A stretch of DNA of 64,000 nt from Rhizobiaceae bacterium (GCA_017644005.1 JAEPMJ010000002.1:62001-126000); one strand, 5' to 3'. Positions 51,219-60,945 are shown, numbered from the stretch's first letter. The notes: a model not told the origin generated them from the sequence alone. Translations and numbers: made by a program.

Positions 51219-52699
51219 AGCGCGATCCACGCTGTCTTGAGATCGGAATATTCGTGAAGCGCGTGCAGCGACTTGTCGCGACCGAAGCCCGACTGCTTGA
51301 AGCCGCCGAGGGGTACAGTGATATCGGAGCCGCCATAGGTGTTGACATGAACTACGCCGGCGCGAATGGCGCGCACCATACGGTGCGCGGTCGACAGGCT
51401 CGATGTCCAGACAGCAGAGGCAAGACCGTAAACCGTGGAATTGGCAATGGCGATCGCCTCTTCCTCCGTGTCGAAGCGTGTCACCGCCAGAACCGGACCG
51501 AAGACTTCCTCGCGCGACAGTGTCATTTCGGGGGTAACGTCCGCGAAGACCGTCGGCTCCATGTAGGAACCACCAGTTTCTTCCAGAATGCGGTTGCCAC
51601 CGGCCAGGCGTTTAGCGCCTTCCCGTTCCGCGATTGCGACAAATTCAAGGTCCTTTTCCAACTGAGCGAAGCTGGCGACCGCACCAACATTGGTTTCGAC
51701 ATTGAGCGGATCGCCGACCTTGAGCATGTCCGTTGCCTTGAGCAGCTCGTCCATGAAGCGGTCGTACACGCTGGACTGGACGAGCAGCCTGGAGCCCGCG
51801 ACGCAGACCTGCCCTGCATTACGGAAAATGCCGTTGACGGAGACTTTGGCCGCCGTCGCAATGTCGGGCGCATCGGCAAAGACGACATTGGGCGACTTGC
51901 CGCCAAGCTCCAGATAGCAGCGCTTCATGTTGGAACGGGCCGAACATTCAAGCAGCCGCCGGCCTGTCACCCCGGAGCCGGTAAACGCCATGACGTCTAC
52001 ATCCATATGTAGCGCAAGTGCCTGCCCGGCCTCCGAGCCGCGGCCGGTGACAACATTAAAAATGCCGTCAGGCATGCCTGCTTCGGCAGCGAGTTCGGCA
52101 AGACGCAGAAGTGTCAGCGATGCAATTTCCGGCGGCTTGACCACCACGGCGTTTCCAGCGGCGAGCGCCGGCGCGATCTTCCACGACCCGATCATCAGCG
52201 GAAAGTTCCACGGTACAATGACGCCGACCACCCCAAGTGGCTCGCGATGCACCAGGCCAAGCACGTTCTCGCCCGTCGGCGCAATCTCGCCATAAACCTT
52301 GTCGATGGCTTCCGCGTAGTAGCGGAATGTGTTGGCTGCGCTGCCGGGCTCGGCCTTAAGAGCCATCCCGATTTCGGTACCGTTGTCGCGGACACCAAGT
52401 ACAGCAAGCTCGAGCGCGTGCTGCTCGATCAGTTCGGCGAACCTCAGCAATACTCTCTTGCGCGCGGCTGGTGCGATGCGCGACCAGGAATTGCCCTCAA
52501 ATGCCGCGCGCGCTGCAGTAACCGCCCGATCGACATCGGCCTCGTCGCCAGCCGAGATCGACGTTAGGCGCGCGCCATCGATCGGCGAGAACACCTCGAT
52601 CGTCTGGCCGGATTGCGCCTCCTCGCGCCGACCATTGATGAACAGCTGTTGGCCAGGAACGGGTCTCGCGCGGAGATCATCGATCTGCGTCTGGATCAT
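51215..52699 (-). CDS. NAD(P)-dependent aldehyde dehydrogenase
   Basis: A 494-residue ALDH of the betaine/gamma-aminobutyraldehyde-like branch. Catalytic residues are Asn in VPWNFPLMIG, Glu in LELGGKSPN and Cys in NAGQVCVAGSR; TGSGVTGR forms the cofactor loop. It would oxidise the semialdehyde made by the aminotransferase. The open frame continues to 53626 inside tctA, but family similarity begins at MIQTQIDDL, so 52699 is used; it overlaps tctA by 4 bases. Confidence 0.93.
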   Translation of the reverse strand: MIQTQIDDLRARPVPGQQLFINGRREEAQSGQTIEVFSPIDGARLTSISAGDEADVDRAVTAARAAFEGNSWSRIAPAARKRVLLRFAELIEQHALELAVLGVRDNGTEIGMALKAEPGSAANTFRYYAEAIDKVYGEIAPTGENVLGLVHREPLGVVGVIVPWNFPLMIGSWKIAPALAAGNAVVVKPPEIASLTLLRLAELAAEAGMPDGIFNVVTGRGSEAGQALALHMDVDVMAFTGSGVTGRRLLECSARSNMKRCYLELGGKSPNVVFADAPDIATAAKVSVNGIFRNAGQVCVAGSRLLVQSSVYDRFMDELLKATDMLKVGDPLNVETNVGAVASFAQLEKDLEFVAIAEREGAKRLAGGNRILEETGGSYMEPTVFADVTPEMTLSREEVFGPVLAVTRFDTEEEAIAIANSTVYGLASAVWTSSLSTAHRMVRAIRAGVVHVNTYGGSDITVPLGGFKQSGFGRDKSLHALHEYSDLKTAWIAL

Positions 52700-54210
52700 G
52701 GAAATCTGACTTCCGTCTTTTTGGAACTGCGGGACGTGCGCCGCTCGCGGCTGTGTGAATAGATGCCCAGCGCAATGCCTGCGCAGGCGAGCGCCAGCAG
52801 CGTTGCGGCTATCGGGCGGGTCACGAAAACGCTCGGATCGCCATTCGCGAGGCTGAGCGACTGCATCATTCGCATCTCGAACATCGGCCCAAGCACCAGG
52901 CCTATGACAAGCGGAAAAGCCGGTATGCCGTTGCGAATGAAGAAGCGCCCGATAATGGCGAAGATCACCGTGATCAGCGCATCGGTGATACGGTAGTTCT
53001 GCGTGTAAGTGCCGATGAATGCGAGCACCAGGATAGTCGCGCCGATCATTCGCGGCGAAATCTTCGATAGCTTCACCACGTATTTCGTTGCGAACAGCAA
53101 GAAACAGAGCACGCAGATATTGAGAAGCAGAAGCGAGATGTAGAGGCCTGAGATGAAGTCCGGGTGTTCGGCAAAAAGCTGCGGGCCGGGAATGATGTTG
53201 TGGATCATGAACACCGCAAGCACCATGGCCATCAGCGGATCGGTGGGTATGCCGAGCGAGAGCAATGGCACGAGCACTGTGGAGGTGCAGGCAGAGATCG
53301 AGCTTTCCGAAGCAACGAGTCCCTCCGGCGACCCCTTGCCGAACTTCTCCGGATTCTTCGAAAAGCGCCGCGCCAGCGAATAGGAAAGAAACTGGGCGCC
53401 GAATTCGCCGACGCCGGGAAGCAACCCCATGGACAGGCCGAGCCCGCAGGAACGCGCCAGGGTACGCGGATATCGGAACGCCTCGGAAAGTCCGCGAAAG
53501 CGGTTCCTGTACGCAAGCTCGCCTGCGTCTGGGCGGTGAGATTTCGTTTCCAGAAGGATGAAGGCCTGCGACATGGCGAACATGCCTATGACCACTGGCA
53601 CCATCGGCACGCCGCCGAGCAGCCATTGCTGACCGAACGTATAGCGCTGTGTATTGAACAGGGCGTCGAAACCGACCGTCCCGAGGAACATGCCGAGCCC
53701 GAGCGAAACGAGCGCCGGTATGATCTGACGCTGATGAGCAAGCACCACCGAAACCAACGCGAGAACAGCAACCATCGCATATTCCGGCGCACCGAAATGC
53801 TCGGCGACTTTGGCAAGGTAGGGCGCCAGGAATATCAGTGCCAGAACGGAAACCGTTCCGCCGATGAACGATGACGAATAGGCCAGCGAAAGCGCACGAT
53901 GGGCTTCGCCGCGCTTTGCCATCGGGTAGCCGTCATATGTGGTGAGCACATTGACCGGCGTGCCGGGCACCCGGATGAGGATTGCGGGTATCGCACCACC
54001 GTACCAGGCACCGCCATAGGCACCCAACAGAAGCATTACGCCTGCAAGCGGCTCCAGTTGGAGGCTGAACGGCAACAGGATTGCCATCGCCCCTGCCGGT
54101 TCGAGACCGGGCACGGCGCCGACGAGAATTCCACAGAAGGCGCCGAGAAGTAGCGCCAGAACGATCTGCCAGGTGGCGATATGTTCGAGGCCGAGAAGGA
54201 CGTTTTCCAC
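52696..54210 (-). CDS. tctA: tripartite tricarboxylate transporter large permease TctA
   Basis: A 504-residue membrane protein of the TctA family with about 11-12 hydrophobic segments; AVPGLEPAGAMAILLPFS and GAIPAILIRVPGTPVNVLTT are the two family signatures, with YDGYPMAKRGEAHRAL following. The start is GTG at 54210, overlapping the tctB stop by one base; the frame upstream to 54495 lies inside tctB. With TctB and TctC it imports a carboxylate (citrate, tartrate, terephthalate or similar). It ends by overlapping the ALDH gene. Confidence 0.92.
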   Translation of the reverse strand: MENVLLGLEHIATWQIVLALLLGAFCGILVGAVPGLEPAGAMAILLPFSLQLEPLAGVMLLLGAYGGAWYGGAIPAILIRVPGTPVNVLTTYDGYPMAKRGEAHRALSLAYSSSFIGGTVSVLALIFLAPYLAKVAEHFGAPEYAMVAVLALVSVVLAHQRQIIPALVSLGLGMFLGTVGFDALFNTQRYTFGQQWLLGGVPMVPVVIGMFAMSQAFILLETKSHRPDAGELAYRNRFRGLSEAFRYPRTLARSCGLGLSMGLLPGVGEFGAQFLSYSLARRFSKNPEKFGKGSPEGLVASESSISACTSTVLVPLLSLGIPTDPLMAMVLAVFMIHNIIPGPQLFAEHPDFISGLYISLLLLNICVLCFLLFATKYVVKLSKISPRMIGATILVLAFIGTYTQNYRITDALITVIFAIIGRFFIRNGIPAFPLVIGLVLGPMFEMRMMQSLSLANGDPSVFVTRPIAATLLALACAGIALGIYSHSRERRTSRSSKKTEVRFP

Positions 54211-54797
54211 TACAACACCCCGCTCAAACTGTTGCCGACCCAGGCCGGAAAAAGCTTGAACAGCGGCGCCAGCGGAAACCACAGCCCGATGCCCAGCCGG
54301 AAGACCACGACAATGGCGAGAGTGACAGCGATCCCGGCGCCCACCCACATCCGGCCGCGCAAACCCGAACGCCAGATCGTCACCTGCATGAAGATCAGCG
54401 TGGCTAACGTGAAGCCGAGCCACGCGACACCGATCAGGTAGATGCAGAAATACAGCGAGTATTCGAGCGTGCCGCCAAAGCCGCCAAATGCCCACAGCGC
54501 GTTGCGCCGGAACGTTTCTCCTCCGTCCGCGCGCCAGGCGGTGACGAAGCGCCAGGCAAGAATGGCGCCGGCAATCGAAGCCAGCCCGAGCGAGAGCAGC
54601 GGCCAGTTTACCGGCGCGAGGAACCAGGCCCGGCCCGCCGGCGGCGGACGGGTGGCGAAGGGTGCAAGTGCGATCAGCATCAATGCAGCCGCAAACAGCA
54701 CCATACCGGCCATACCTTCGGCCTCGGCCGGAACACGATCCTCCGGCTCGGGGTGATGAGCTTCCGTACCCTCATCTTCCAGGCAGTGCGTCGTCAT
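54210..54797 (-). CDS. tctB: tripartite tricarboxylate transporter small permease TctB
   Basis: A 195-residue protein with a charged N-terminal stretch and four hydrophobic segments (about 28-48, 67-88, 107-129, 150-185), the usual TctB plan. Sequence in this family is weakly conserved, so the position between tctC and tctA is a main part of the evidence. The ATG at 54797 is used; 54812 is an alternative. A hairpin lies between tctC and it. Confidence 0.85.
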   Translation of the reverse strand: MTTHCLEDEGTEAHHPEPEDRVPAEAEGMAGMVLFAAALMLIALAPFATRPPPAGRAWFLAPVNWPLLSLGLASIAGAILAWRFVTAWRADGGETFRRNALWAFGGFGGTLEYSLYFCIYLIGVAWLGFTLATLIFMQVTIWRSGLRGRMWVGAGIAVTLAIVVVFRLGIGLWFPLAPLFKLFPAWVGNSLSGVL

Positions 54798-54828
54798 CGT
54801 TGCCGCTTTCACCGGTTCGGAAAGGCGC

Positions 54829-54855
54829 GCGGCACGCCTTGCTGAGGCGTGCCGC
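54829..54855 (-). promoter_or_regulatory. intercistronic hairpin between tctC and tctB
   Basis: A perfect 10-bp stem (GCGGCACGCC at 54829-54838, GGCGTGCCGC at 54846-54855) with a 7-base loop, 7 bases after the tctC stop, and no T-run. It matches the pattern seen after choX and livK. Confidence 0.72.
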
Positions 54856-54861
54856 GATCCG

Positions 54862-55803
54862 TCACTGCGCTTGAACCGCCCTGACGAGCACTTCGGCGTC
54901 CGCGTAGTCGCGGTTGATACGCTTCACCGCAGCGTCCGCGCCCATCCAGTAGACGCCGGCGCCGGTCGCTTTCGCGATCTCCTGCGCCTTGTCCGACATC
55001 ACTGCTTTTTCGGCGATTGCCGCGATTTTTTCCTTCACCTCGTGCGGCGTACCCTTGGGCACGAAGAGGCCGTTCCACAGCGTGATGTTCAAACCGGGAA
55101 CCTGCTCGGACAGGAGCTTGGCATCAGGGAGGATCGAAAGCGGCTGATCGGTATAGGCTGCGATTGCCTTGATATCGTCGAGGCACGACAGGACGGTTGC
55201 CATCGTCGTGTTCATCACATCGACATCGCCATTCTTCAGCGTGCCACAATCGAGCATGTCGAAGCCGGCGTCCGACCCAAATGAGAAACCAAGCTCCTTG
55301 GCCGCAACGAAGGTTGCCATCGTCGGCACCAGATCATAACCGAAGTGGCCCAGCTTGACCGCGTTCGATTTCGCATATTCGGCAAGCTCGGCCATGTTGT
55401 CGTAAGGCGCTGACTTGAGGGCAACGAGCGCGAACGGATACGTCAGAAAGATACCGACGGGCTCGAAAGCCTCGCGACCGTAAGTGGCGTTGCCCTGTAT
55501 GATGTGCATGGTTGGCACGTCGATGACGAGCGACCCGACCGTATAGCCATCCGGATCTGATTGGGCGACCGCTGTCGCGCCTTCAACAGCACCGCCGCCC
55601 GGGCGGTTGACCACCTTCGCAGGCACACCCGTACCAGCGGTCATTTCTTCGGCGATAAGGCGCGTAAGCTGGTCTTCGAGATCTCCGGGGGGCCACGGAA
55701 CGATGAACGTGACCGGACGTTCCGGGTATTCCGCTGCGGCGGGCGTGACGCAAGCGCCGGCAATGGCAACCGCGCCAGCCAACAGGGTGACGAACTTCTT
55801 CAT
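54862..55803 (-). CDS. tctC: tripartite tricarboxylate transporter binding protein TctC
   Basis: A 313-residue periplasmic binding protein of the Bug/TctC family. Signal peptide LLAGAVAIAGACVTPAAAEYP; then the family pattern YPERPVTFIVPWPPGDLEDQ and VVNRPGGGAVEGATAVAQSD, which forms the carboxylate-binding loop. GGAGGAG before the ATG is a strong ribosome site. It is the first gene of the minus-strand run and divergent from iclR. The cargo is a carboxylate, but the ligand cannot be read. Confidence 0.92.
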   Translation of the reverse strand: MKKFVTLLAGAVAIAGACVTPAAAEYPERPVTFIVPWPPGDLEDQLTRLIAEEMTAGTGVPAKVVNRPGGGAVEGATAVAQSDPDGYTVGSLVIDVPTMHIIQGNATYGREAFEPVGIFLTYPFALVALKSAPYDNMAELAEYAKSNAVKLGHFGYDLVPTMATFVAAKELGFSFGSDAGFDMLDCGTLKNGDVDVMNTTMATVLSCLDDIKAIAAYTDQPLSILPDAKLLSEQVPGLNITLWNGLFVPKGTPHEVKEKIAAIAEKAVMSDKAQEIAKATGAGVYWMGADAAVKRINRDYADAEVLVRAVQAQ

Positions 55804-55851
55804 TTTTTCTCCTCCGCGCCGGTCGACTGACGGCGCATTCCCAAATTAACG

Positions 55852-55928
55852 GTTCACTATTTGAACTTCTGTTTTATTTATAGACTTGCAAACGTCACCG
55901 CTTCCTGTCAAGTTAATTCACACGTGAA
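55852..55928. promoter_or_regulatory. candidate IclR-type operator region between tctC and iclR
   Basis: Two palindromes lie in the 150-base divergent gap: GTTCA-N5-TGAAC (55852-55866) and TTCAC-AC-GTGAA (55917-55928), and a related GTTCACG follows at about 55942. They are plausible sites for the IclR protein controlling both directions. The gap also has an A/T-rich stretch that could hold both promoters. Confidence 0.5.
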
Positions 55929-55953
55929 GCATTTTTGAGGAGTTCACGTAGTT

Positions 55954-56727
55954 ATGAGCACTGTTGGGAAAGCACTGTTCCTGCTCGAGCAATTTTCCGC
56001 TGCGGAGCCGGAACACGGGCTTTCGGAGCTCGCCCGACGGGCCTCGTTCGACAAGGCGACGACGCGCCGCCTGCTGGTTTCGCTGGCCGAACATGGGATC
56101 GTGGAGCAGGATATAGAAAGCCGCCGCTACCGGCTCGGGCCGGGCCTCTCCAGGCTCGCCAGGGTCAGGGAATCGCATTTTCCCTTTCAGCAGGTGTGCA
56201 TTCCCTATGTACGGGAACTCGCTCAGGAGACGGGCGAGACCATTCATCTGTCGGAATACTCATCCGGCTCGCTCATGACCGTCCATGTCGAACTGTCCAC
56301 GCGCGCCAACCGCGTGAATGTCGACCTCGGTCAGATACTACCGCTCCACGGGACTGCGTCGGGCATCGCGTTTTTGTCGCGTGCGCGCGCGGACATACTG
56401 AAGGCATGTCTCGAGGGCCCCATGGAGGCATATACGCCCTTTACGGTCACCAGCCGCACACAGCTTGAAGAAGCAGCCAATCAGGCACGCTCGCGCGGCT
56501 ATTCGCGCAGCGATCAGGGCTTCGAAGAAGGCGTTTCAAGTGTTGCCGCACCTATCCTCAACGCAGATGGATTTGCGATCGGGACGCTTGCCATTGCATC
56601 GCCTCTGTCACGCGTGGACACGGACACCTGCGAACGGCATGGCCAGATGGCAATGCGTGTTGCGGCCGACATCTCAAGCCGGCTCAATGGTGAGCCAACT
56701 GCCCTACAAAATGAGCGCGCATCATGA
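55954..56727 (+). CDS. IclR-family transcription regulator
   Basis: A 257-residue IclR regulator: winged helix at the N-terminus (GKALFLLEQFSAAEPEHGLS, ATTRRLLVSLAEHGIVEQD) and a GAF-like effector domain with LHGTASGIAFLSRA. It is divergent from the tctCBA run and overlaps the next gene by 4 bases, so it most likely controls both the transporter run and the downstream plus-strand genes in response to a carboxylate or breakdown product. GAGGAG lies 11 bases before the ATG. Confidence 0.9.
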   Translation: MSTVGKALFLLEQFSAAEPEHGLSELARRASFDKATTRRLLVSLAEHGIVEQDIESRRYRLGPGLSRLARVRESHFPFQQVCIPYVRELAQETGETIHLSEYSSGSLMTVHVELSTRANRVNVDLGQILPLHGTASGIAFLSRARADILKACLEGPMEAYTPFTVTSRTQLEEAANQARSRGYSRSDQGFEEGVSSVAAPILNADGFAIGTLAIASPLSRVDTDTCERHGQMAMRVAADISSRLNGEPTALQNERAS

Positions 56728-57998
56728 CGGCCCCTGAAATGGCAAATACAAAAACACCACGCATTCTCATCATCGGGACGGGCGATACCAAGGCCGACGA
56801 ACTTCTCTTCATGCGCGACAGGATCGAGGCCGCAGGCGGCATCGGCATCATGCTTGATGTCAGCATTCTCGGCGATCCGCCCTACCAGGCAGAGTATGAC
56901 AAGCACGCGGTAGCAGCCGCAGCCGACACGACGATCGGAGAGATTGCCGCCAGCGGCGATGAAAACACCGCAATGTCAGCGATGGCCCGGGGCGCAGTGG
57001 TGCTCGCAGGCGATCTCCACGCAAAGGGTGCAATCGACGGCATGATCGCACTTGGTGGAACGATGGGAACGGATCTCGCACTGGACGTTGCGCAGGCCCT
57101 GCCGCTCGGCGTACCGAAAATGATCGTCTCGACGATTTCGTTCTCCCACCTGATGCCGCCTCAGCGCATCGCCGCTGACCTGATGATGATCTTGTGGGCG
57201 GGTGGCCTCTACGGCCTGAACGGCGCCTGCGCGTCGGTATTGTCGCAGGCATGCGGGGCAGTTGTCGGTGCGGCAAAATTGGCTGAGCCGGTTCGGATCG
57301 ACCGGCCCGTTATCGCCATGAGTTCGCTCGGCAAGAGCTGTCTTAAATACATGGTGACGCTCAAGCCCGCGCTCGAGGAACGTGGTTATGAGGTTGTGGT
57401 GTTCCACACCACCGGGATGGGCGGGCGTGCAATGGAGTCGATTGCAGCCGAGGGCGGATTTGCCGCCATTCTGGATTTCTCCCTGCAAGAGCTCGCCAAC
57501 CAGATGAACGGCTCGGTCGTCAATTCGGGGCCAGACCGTTTGGAGAACGCAGGGAAGGCCGGCATTCCTCAAATCGTCGCACCGGGGGCGATCGATATGG
57601 TCGACTTTCCGACCTGGCAGCCCGTACCTGAGAATTTCTCCGACCGGCCCTATCATGCGCACAACCGCCTGCTTGCATCGGTCACTCTGTCCGGAGCGGA
57701 CCGCCGCCGGATCGCACGGGCGATCGGAAAGAAGCTGTCAACGGCGAAGGCGCCTGTTGCCTTCGTGCTGCCGGCTGGCGGCATCCAGCAATGGGATCAG
57801 GAGGGCGAGCCGCTCCATGAGCCGGAAGCTCTCCAGGCATTCAACGAGGAAATGCGTGTTGCGATCCAGAACCCGGTCGAGTTCCACGAGATCGAGGGGC
57901 ACATAAACTCCGATGAATTCACGAACACCGTTCTGAAGATATTCGACGAGTGGGTGGTCAGGGGCATAATCGCACAAGGGAAGAGTGCCGCGACATGA
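56724..57998 (+). CDS. Tm-1-like ATP-binding domain protein (UPF0261)
   Basis: A 424-residue protein of the UPF0261/Tm-1-like family: ILIIGTGDTKADELLFMRD near the start, GGTMGTDLALDVAQALPLG with a Gly-rich loop, and VLPAGGIQQWDQEGEPLHEP at the end. The tomato relative Tm-1 inhibits viral replication, but bacterial members lie in catabolic operons and have no assigned reaction. The ATG at 56724 overlaps iclR; 56739 is an alternative start. The HAD gene follows with a 4-base overlap. Confidence 0.88.
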   Translation: MTAPEMANTKTPRILIIGTGDTKADELLFMRDRIEAAGGIGIMLDVSILGDPPYQAEYDKHAVAAAADTTIGEIAASGDENTAMSAMARGAVVLAGDLHAKGAIDGMIALGGTMGTDLALDVAQALPLGVPKMIVSTISFSHLMPPQRIAADLMMILWAGGLYGLNGACASVLSQACGAVVGAAKLAEPVRIDRPVIAMSSLGKSCLKYMVTLKPALEERGYEVVVFHTTGMGGRAMESIAAEGGFAAILDFSLQELANQMNGSVVNSGPDRLENAGKAGIPQIVAPGAIDMVDFPTWQPVPENFSDRPYHAHNRLLASVTLSGADRRRIARAIGKKLSTAKAPVAFVLPAGGIQQWDQEGEPLHEPEALQAFNEEMRVAIQNPVEFHEIEGHINSDEFTNTVLKIFDEWVVRGIIAQGKSAAT

Positions 57999-58687
57999 TC
58001 CGGCAATCGGCATCGGCGCTTGTGCTGGATTTCGGCGGCGTGGTCACCAAGACCCTGTTCGAAACGCACGATCTCACGGAAGATTCGCTCGGGCTGAAGC
58101 CGGGCACTTTGACTTGGCAAGGCCCCTTCGCGCCCGAATCCGATCCGCTGTGGCAAGCAATGATCCGCGACGAAATCACCGAGCGCGAATACTGGCTCAG
58201 CCGTGCCCGGGAAGTCGGTACATTGCTCGGCGAGAAATGGGACCGGATGGACGCATTTGTCAGGCGAGCGCGCGGCGCGGACCCAAGTGCCGTCATCCGA
58301 CCGGAAGCGCTGGCGGCCATTCGCAAGATCAAGGAGAACGGTCATCGTCTGGCGATCCTCTCCAACGAACTCGATCTCTTTTACGGCAAGGATTTCCGCA
58401 AGCGGCTTGCCTTCATCGATCTGTTCGACGTTATCGTGGACGCGACTTACACGAATATCCTGAAGCCGGATCCGCGCGCCTACGCGCTTGTGACGGATGC
58501 ACTCTCGCTTCCAGCCAGCGCTTGTGTCTTTGTCGACGACCAGCCCCGCAACGTCAAAGGTGGGATTGCCAGCGGCATGCGCTGCGTACAATTCGATGTG
58601 CGCACGCCGGAAGAGTCCTTTTCCGAGGCACTATCCTATTTCGGGCTCGCATTAACCGACCATTCGAACCAACTGACCGGAACCTGA
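57995..58687 (+). CDS. HAD-superfamily hydrolase
   Basis: A 230-residue HAD-type hydrolase. Motif I is LVLDFGGVV, where the first Asp is the nucleophile but the usual DxD second Asp is replaced by Gly; motif II is AILSNE, motif III carries the Lys (LKPDPRAY), and motif IV is VFVDDQPRN. The replaced motif I position is usual for haloacid-dehalogenase/epoxide-hydrolase-like branches (DFGGV), so it is not a defect. Its substrate in this pathway is unknown. It begins by overlapping the Tm-1-like gene and ends one base before the aminotransferase. Confidence 0.87.
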   Translation: MIRQSASALVLDFGGVVTKTLFETHDLTEDSLGLKPGTLTWQGPFAPESDPLWQAMIRDEITEREYWLSRAREVGTLLGEKWDRMDAFVRRARGADPSAVIRPEALAAIRKIKENGHRLAILSNELDLFYGKDFRKRLAFIDLFDVIVDATYTNILKPDPRAYALVTDALSLPASACVFVDDQPRNVKGGIASGMRCVQFDVRTPEESFSEALSYFGLALTDHSNQLTGT

Positions 58688-58688
58688 C

Positions 58689-60038
58689 ATGCGTGACACC
58701 AACTTTATCGTCGAGAACAACGCCAAGCCGATCTGGCACCCGATGGCGCACCCGGCGGAAATGCGTGCAAACGGTCCGAAGGTCATCACCGTGGGCGAAG
58801 GCGTCAACATCACAGATCTCGACGGCCGAACCCTGCTCGATGCCGTCGGCGGCCTGTGGAACGTCAATCTCGGATATTCCTGCGATCCCATCAAAAAGGC
58901 CATGACCGACCAGCTCAATACGCTGCCGTATTATTCCGGCTTTCGTGGCACCTCGACAGTGCCTTCCATAGAACTCGCCTACGAGCTGGTCGAGTGGTTC
59001 AAGCACGATGGTATGGCTCGTGCTTTCCTAACGTCAGGCGGCTCAGACTCCGTCGAGACCGCTCTGCGGCTTGCCCGCCAGTACTGGAAGATAAAAGGTG
59101 AGGCCGATCGTACCAAGTTCATCGCGCTCAAGAAGGGCTACCACGGAACTCATTTCGGCGGTGCCTCGGTCAACGGCAACGCCAATTTCCGCCGCAACTA
59201 CGAACCGCTCCTCCCCGGCGTGTTCCACATCCCGGCGCCTCATACCTACCGCAATCCGTTCGGCGAAACCGACCCGGCGCGCGTTGCCGAGTTGTGTGCA
59301 AGGGCCCTGGAAGACGAAATCGCATTCCAGGGCGCTGACACCATCGCGGCATTCATCATGGAACCGGTTCTCGGTGCCGGCGGCGTCATCGTTCCGCACG
59401 AGAGCTTCATGCCACGGGTTCGCGACATCCTCGACCGGCACGGTATTCTGATGATCTCGGACGAAGTCGTCACCGGCTTCGGCCGGACAGGCGCATGGTC
59501 GGGCGCGCGCCTGTGGGGTGTCAAACCGGACATGATGACGCTCGCCAAGGCCGTGACCTCGGGCTATTTCCCGCTTGGTGCCACGATGATCGGCGAGAAG
59601 GTTGCCGAGGTGTTCGAAAGCGACAAGACCTCCTTCGGCTCGATCGGTCACGGATACACCTATTCCGGTCATCCCGTAGGTTGTGCGGCGGGAGTTGCAG
59701 CACTTGCGGAAACGAAGCGTCTCAGGCTCAACGAAAATGCGGCCGCGCGCGGAACCGAACTGGGAGTTGCTCTGGAGAAGCTGAAGGCGTCGCACGACGT
59801 TGTCGGCGATGTCCGTTACAAGGGCCTGATGGCAGCACTCGAACTCGTTTCGGACCGCGATGCGAAAACGCCGGCTGACAAAGCAACGATGGCACGGGTA
59901 GCCGAGGCCGCTTACGACGCCGGCGTGATGATCCGGGTGTCCGGAAACCAGATCATCCTGTCGCCGCCGCTCATCGTGACTGCGGACGATGTAGAGAAGA
60001 TCGCCAGCGCGCTGAATGCAGGGCTTGCTGCCGCCTGA
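58689..60038 (+). CDS. class III omega-aminotransferase
   Basis: A 449-residue class III PLP aminotransferase. Landmarks: an Ala/Ser-rich phosphate loop ([20 protein letters not shown]), [13 protein letters not shown] for the pyridine Asp, and the PLP lysine in [15 protein letters not shown]. The N-terminus ([13 protein letters not shown]) matches the omega-amine/beta-alanine-pyruvate branch, which takes amines such as putrescine or beta-alanine. It is the last gene of the iclR operon and lies convergent with rpiR. The nearby polyamine-type ABC genes fit an amine source. Confidence 0.92.
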   Translation: MRDTNFIVENNAKPIWHPMAHPAEMRANGPKVITVGEGVNITDLDGRTLLDAVGGLWNVNLGYSCDPIKKAMTDQLNTLPYYSGFRGTSTVPSIELAYELVEWFKHDGMARAFLTSGGSDSVETALRLARQYWKIKGEADRTKFIALKKGYHGTHFGGASVNGNANFRRNYEPLLPGVFHIPAPHTYRNPFGETDPARVAELCARALEDEIAFQGADTIAAFIMEPVLGAGGVIVPHESFMPRVRDILDRHGILMISDEVVTGFGRTGAWSGARLWGVKPDMMTLAKAVTSGYFPLGATMIGEKVAEVFESDKTSFGSIGHGYTYSGHPVGCAAGVAALAETKRLRLNENAAARGTELGVALEKLKASHDVVGDVRYKGLMAALELVSDRDAKTPADKATMARVAEAAYDAGVMIRVSGNQIILSPPLIVTADDVEKIASALNAGLAAA

Positions 60039-60061
60039 ACTGGCCGCCTGCGCTCCGCCGG

Positions 60062-60913
60062 CTAGTCTTCGAAATCGCCAAACCTATCCTGCAGCCGCGT
60101 CAGGGTGTCGACGCGGCTGTTCACCTTGTCGCCAAGTTCGACGATCAAATTTGCAATCATCAGGTCGAACACTGCGACCATGGTCGCCGCACCGTCCCAA
60201 AGCGGCCCTCGCGCCCCGGGCATGATGATCGGAATGTCGCTTGCGTGAACCCAGGTGCACGCATCGTCGGACACCAGCACGATCTTCACCCCCGCAGCCC
60301 GTGCTTCCTGTGCTAGAGTAAGCGCTTTGGCGGCAAAGCGGCGGACGTCGGCGAGAATGAGCAGCCGATTTTCGGCACTGCCGTCGAGCAATTCCGAATA
60401 GGTGCCGTTGAGGCCGTCGAGAAACTGAACCTTCGGCCGCGCGTAGGACAGCTGGGCCGCGAAATACTGGGCAACGCCACGAACGTTCTGATAGGCGGCG
60501 ACATAGACCTCTTCCGCCTCGGCAATTGCCTTGATAGCCTCATGCCATTCGGGCGAAACGGTGATCTCGTACATCTGCGTCAGATCGCCGATTTGCTGTT
60601 CGATAAGCTGCGCTAGCAGCCGACCTTCGCGAATATCGTCCTGCAGGCGGTCGAATTTGCCCTTAACCTGCCAGGCCGTGCGGCTCGAGCCTTTGCGCAT
60701 TTCCTGCTTGAGGTCTTCGAGACCGTCATATCCGAGGCGGCGCAGGTAGCGTCCGACGGTCATCTGGCTGACGCCGACGCTCTCGGCAATTGACTTCGCA
60801 GTCTCAAAGGGAAGCTCGGCCAGATTCCTCTCAATGTAGTTCGAGATGAGGATATCAGATTTGGTCTGACGGGCTTCCGCTTTCCTGAGCCTCGTCAAAA
60901 GGGTCGCCGACAT
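60062..60913 (-). CDS. RpiR/MurR-family transcription regulator
   Basis: A 283-residue regulator with an N-terminal RpiR HTH domain (IAESVGVSQMTVGRYLRRLG) and a C-terminal SIS (sugar-isomerase) fold (about 120-260; ILADVRRFAAKALTLAQEA, IVLVSDDACTWVHASD). SIS domains bind phosphosugars in many relatives, but here the neighbour is an amine-type transporter. It is convergent with the aminotransferase and follows potF on the minus strand, with a hairpin between them. It most likely regulates the divergent transporter genes. Confidence 0.88.
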   Translation of the reverse strand: MSATLLTRLRKAEARQTKSDILISNYIERNLAELPFETAKSIAESVGVSQMTVGRYLRRLGYDGLEDLKQEMRKGSSRTAWQVKGKFDRLQDDIREGRLLAQLIEQQIGDLTQMYEITVSPEWHEAIKAIAEAEEVYVAAYQNVRGVAQYFAAQLSYARPKVQFLDGLNGTYSELLDGSAENRLLILADVRRFAAKALTLAQEARAAGVKIVLVSDDACTWVHASDIPIIMPGARGPLWDGAATMVAVFDLMIANLIVELGDKVNSRVDTLTRLQDRFGDFED

Positions 60914-60945
60914 CCTTTTACCCGCGCCTCATTGCATCAGATTAC

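Noticed and set aside
52700-53626. N-terminal extension of the aldehyde dehydrogenase
   Set aside because: The extension is in another frame of tctA with Arg/His-rich sequence; ALDH similarity begins at 52699.
54211-54495. N-terminal extension of tctA
   Set aside because: Arg/His-rich shadow of tctB; the GTG at 54210 fits the one-base overlap and the family N-terminus.
57995-58687. Defective HAD enzyme because DxD is DFG
   Set aside because: DFGGV is the normal motif I of the dehalogenase/epoxide-hydrolase-like branch, so no loss is implied.
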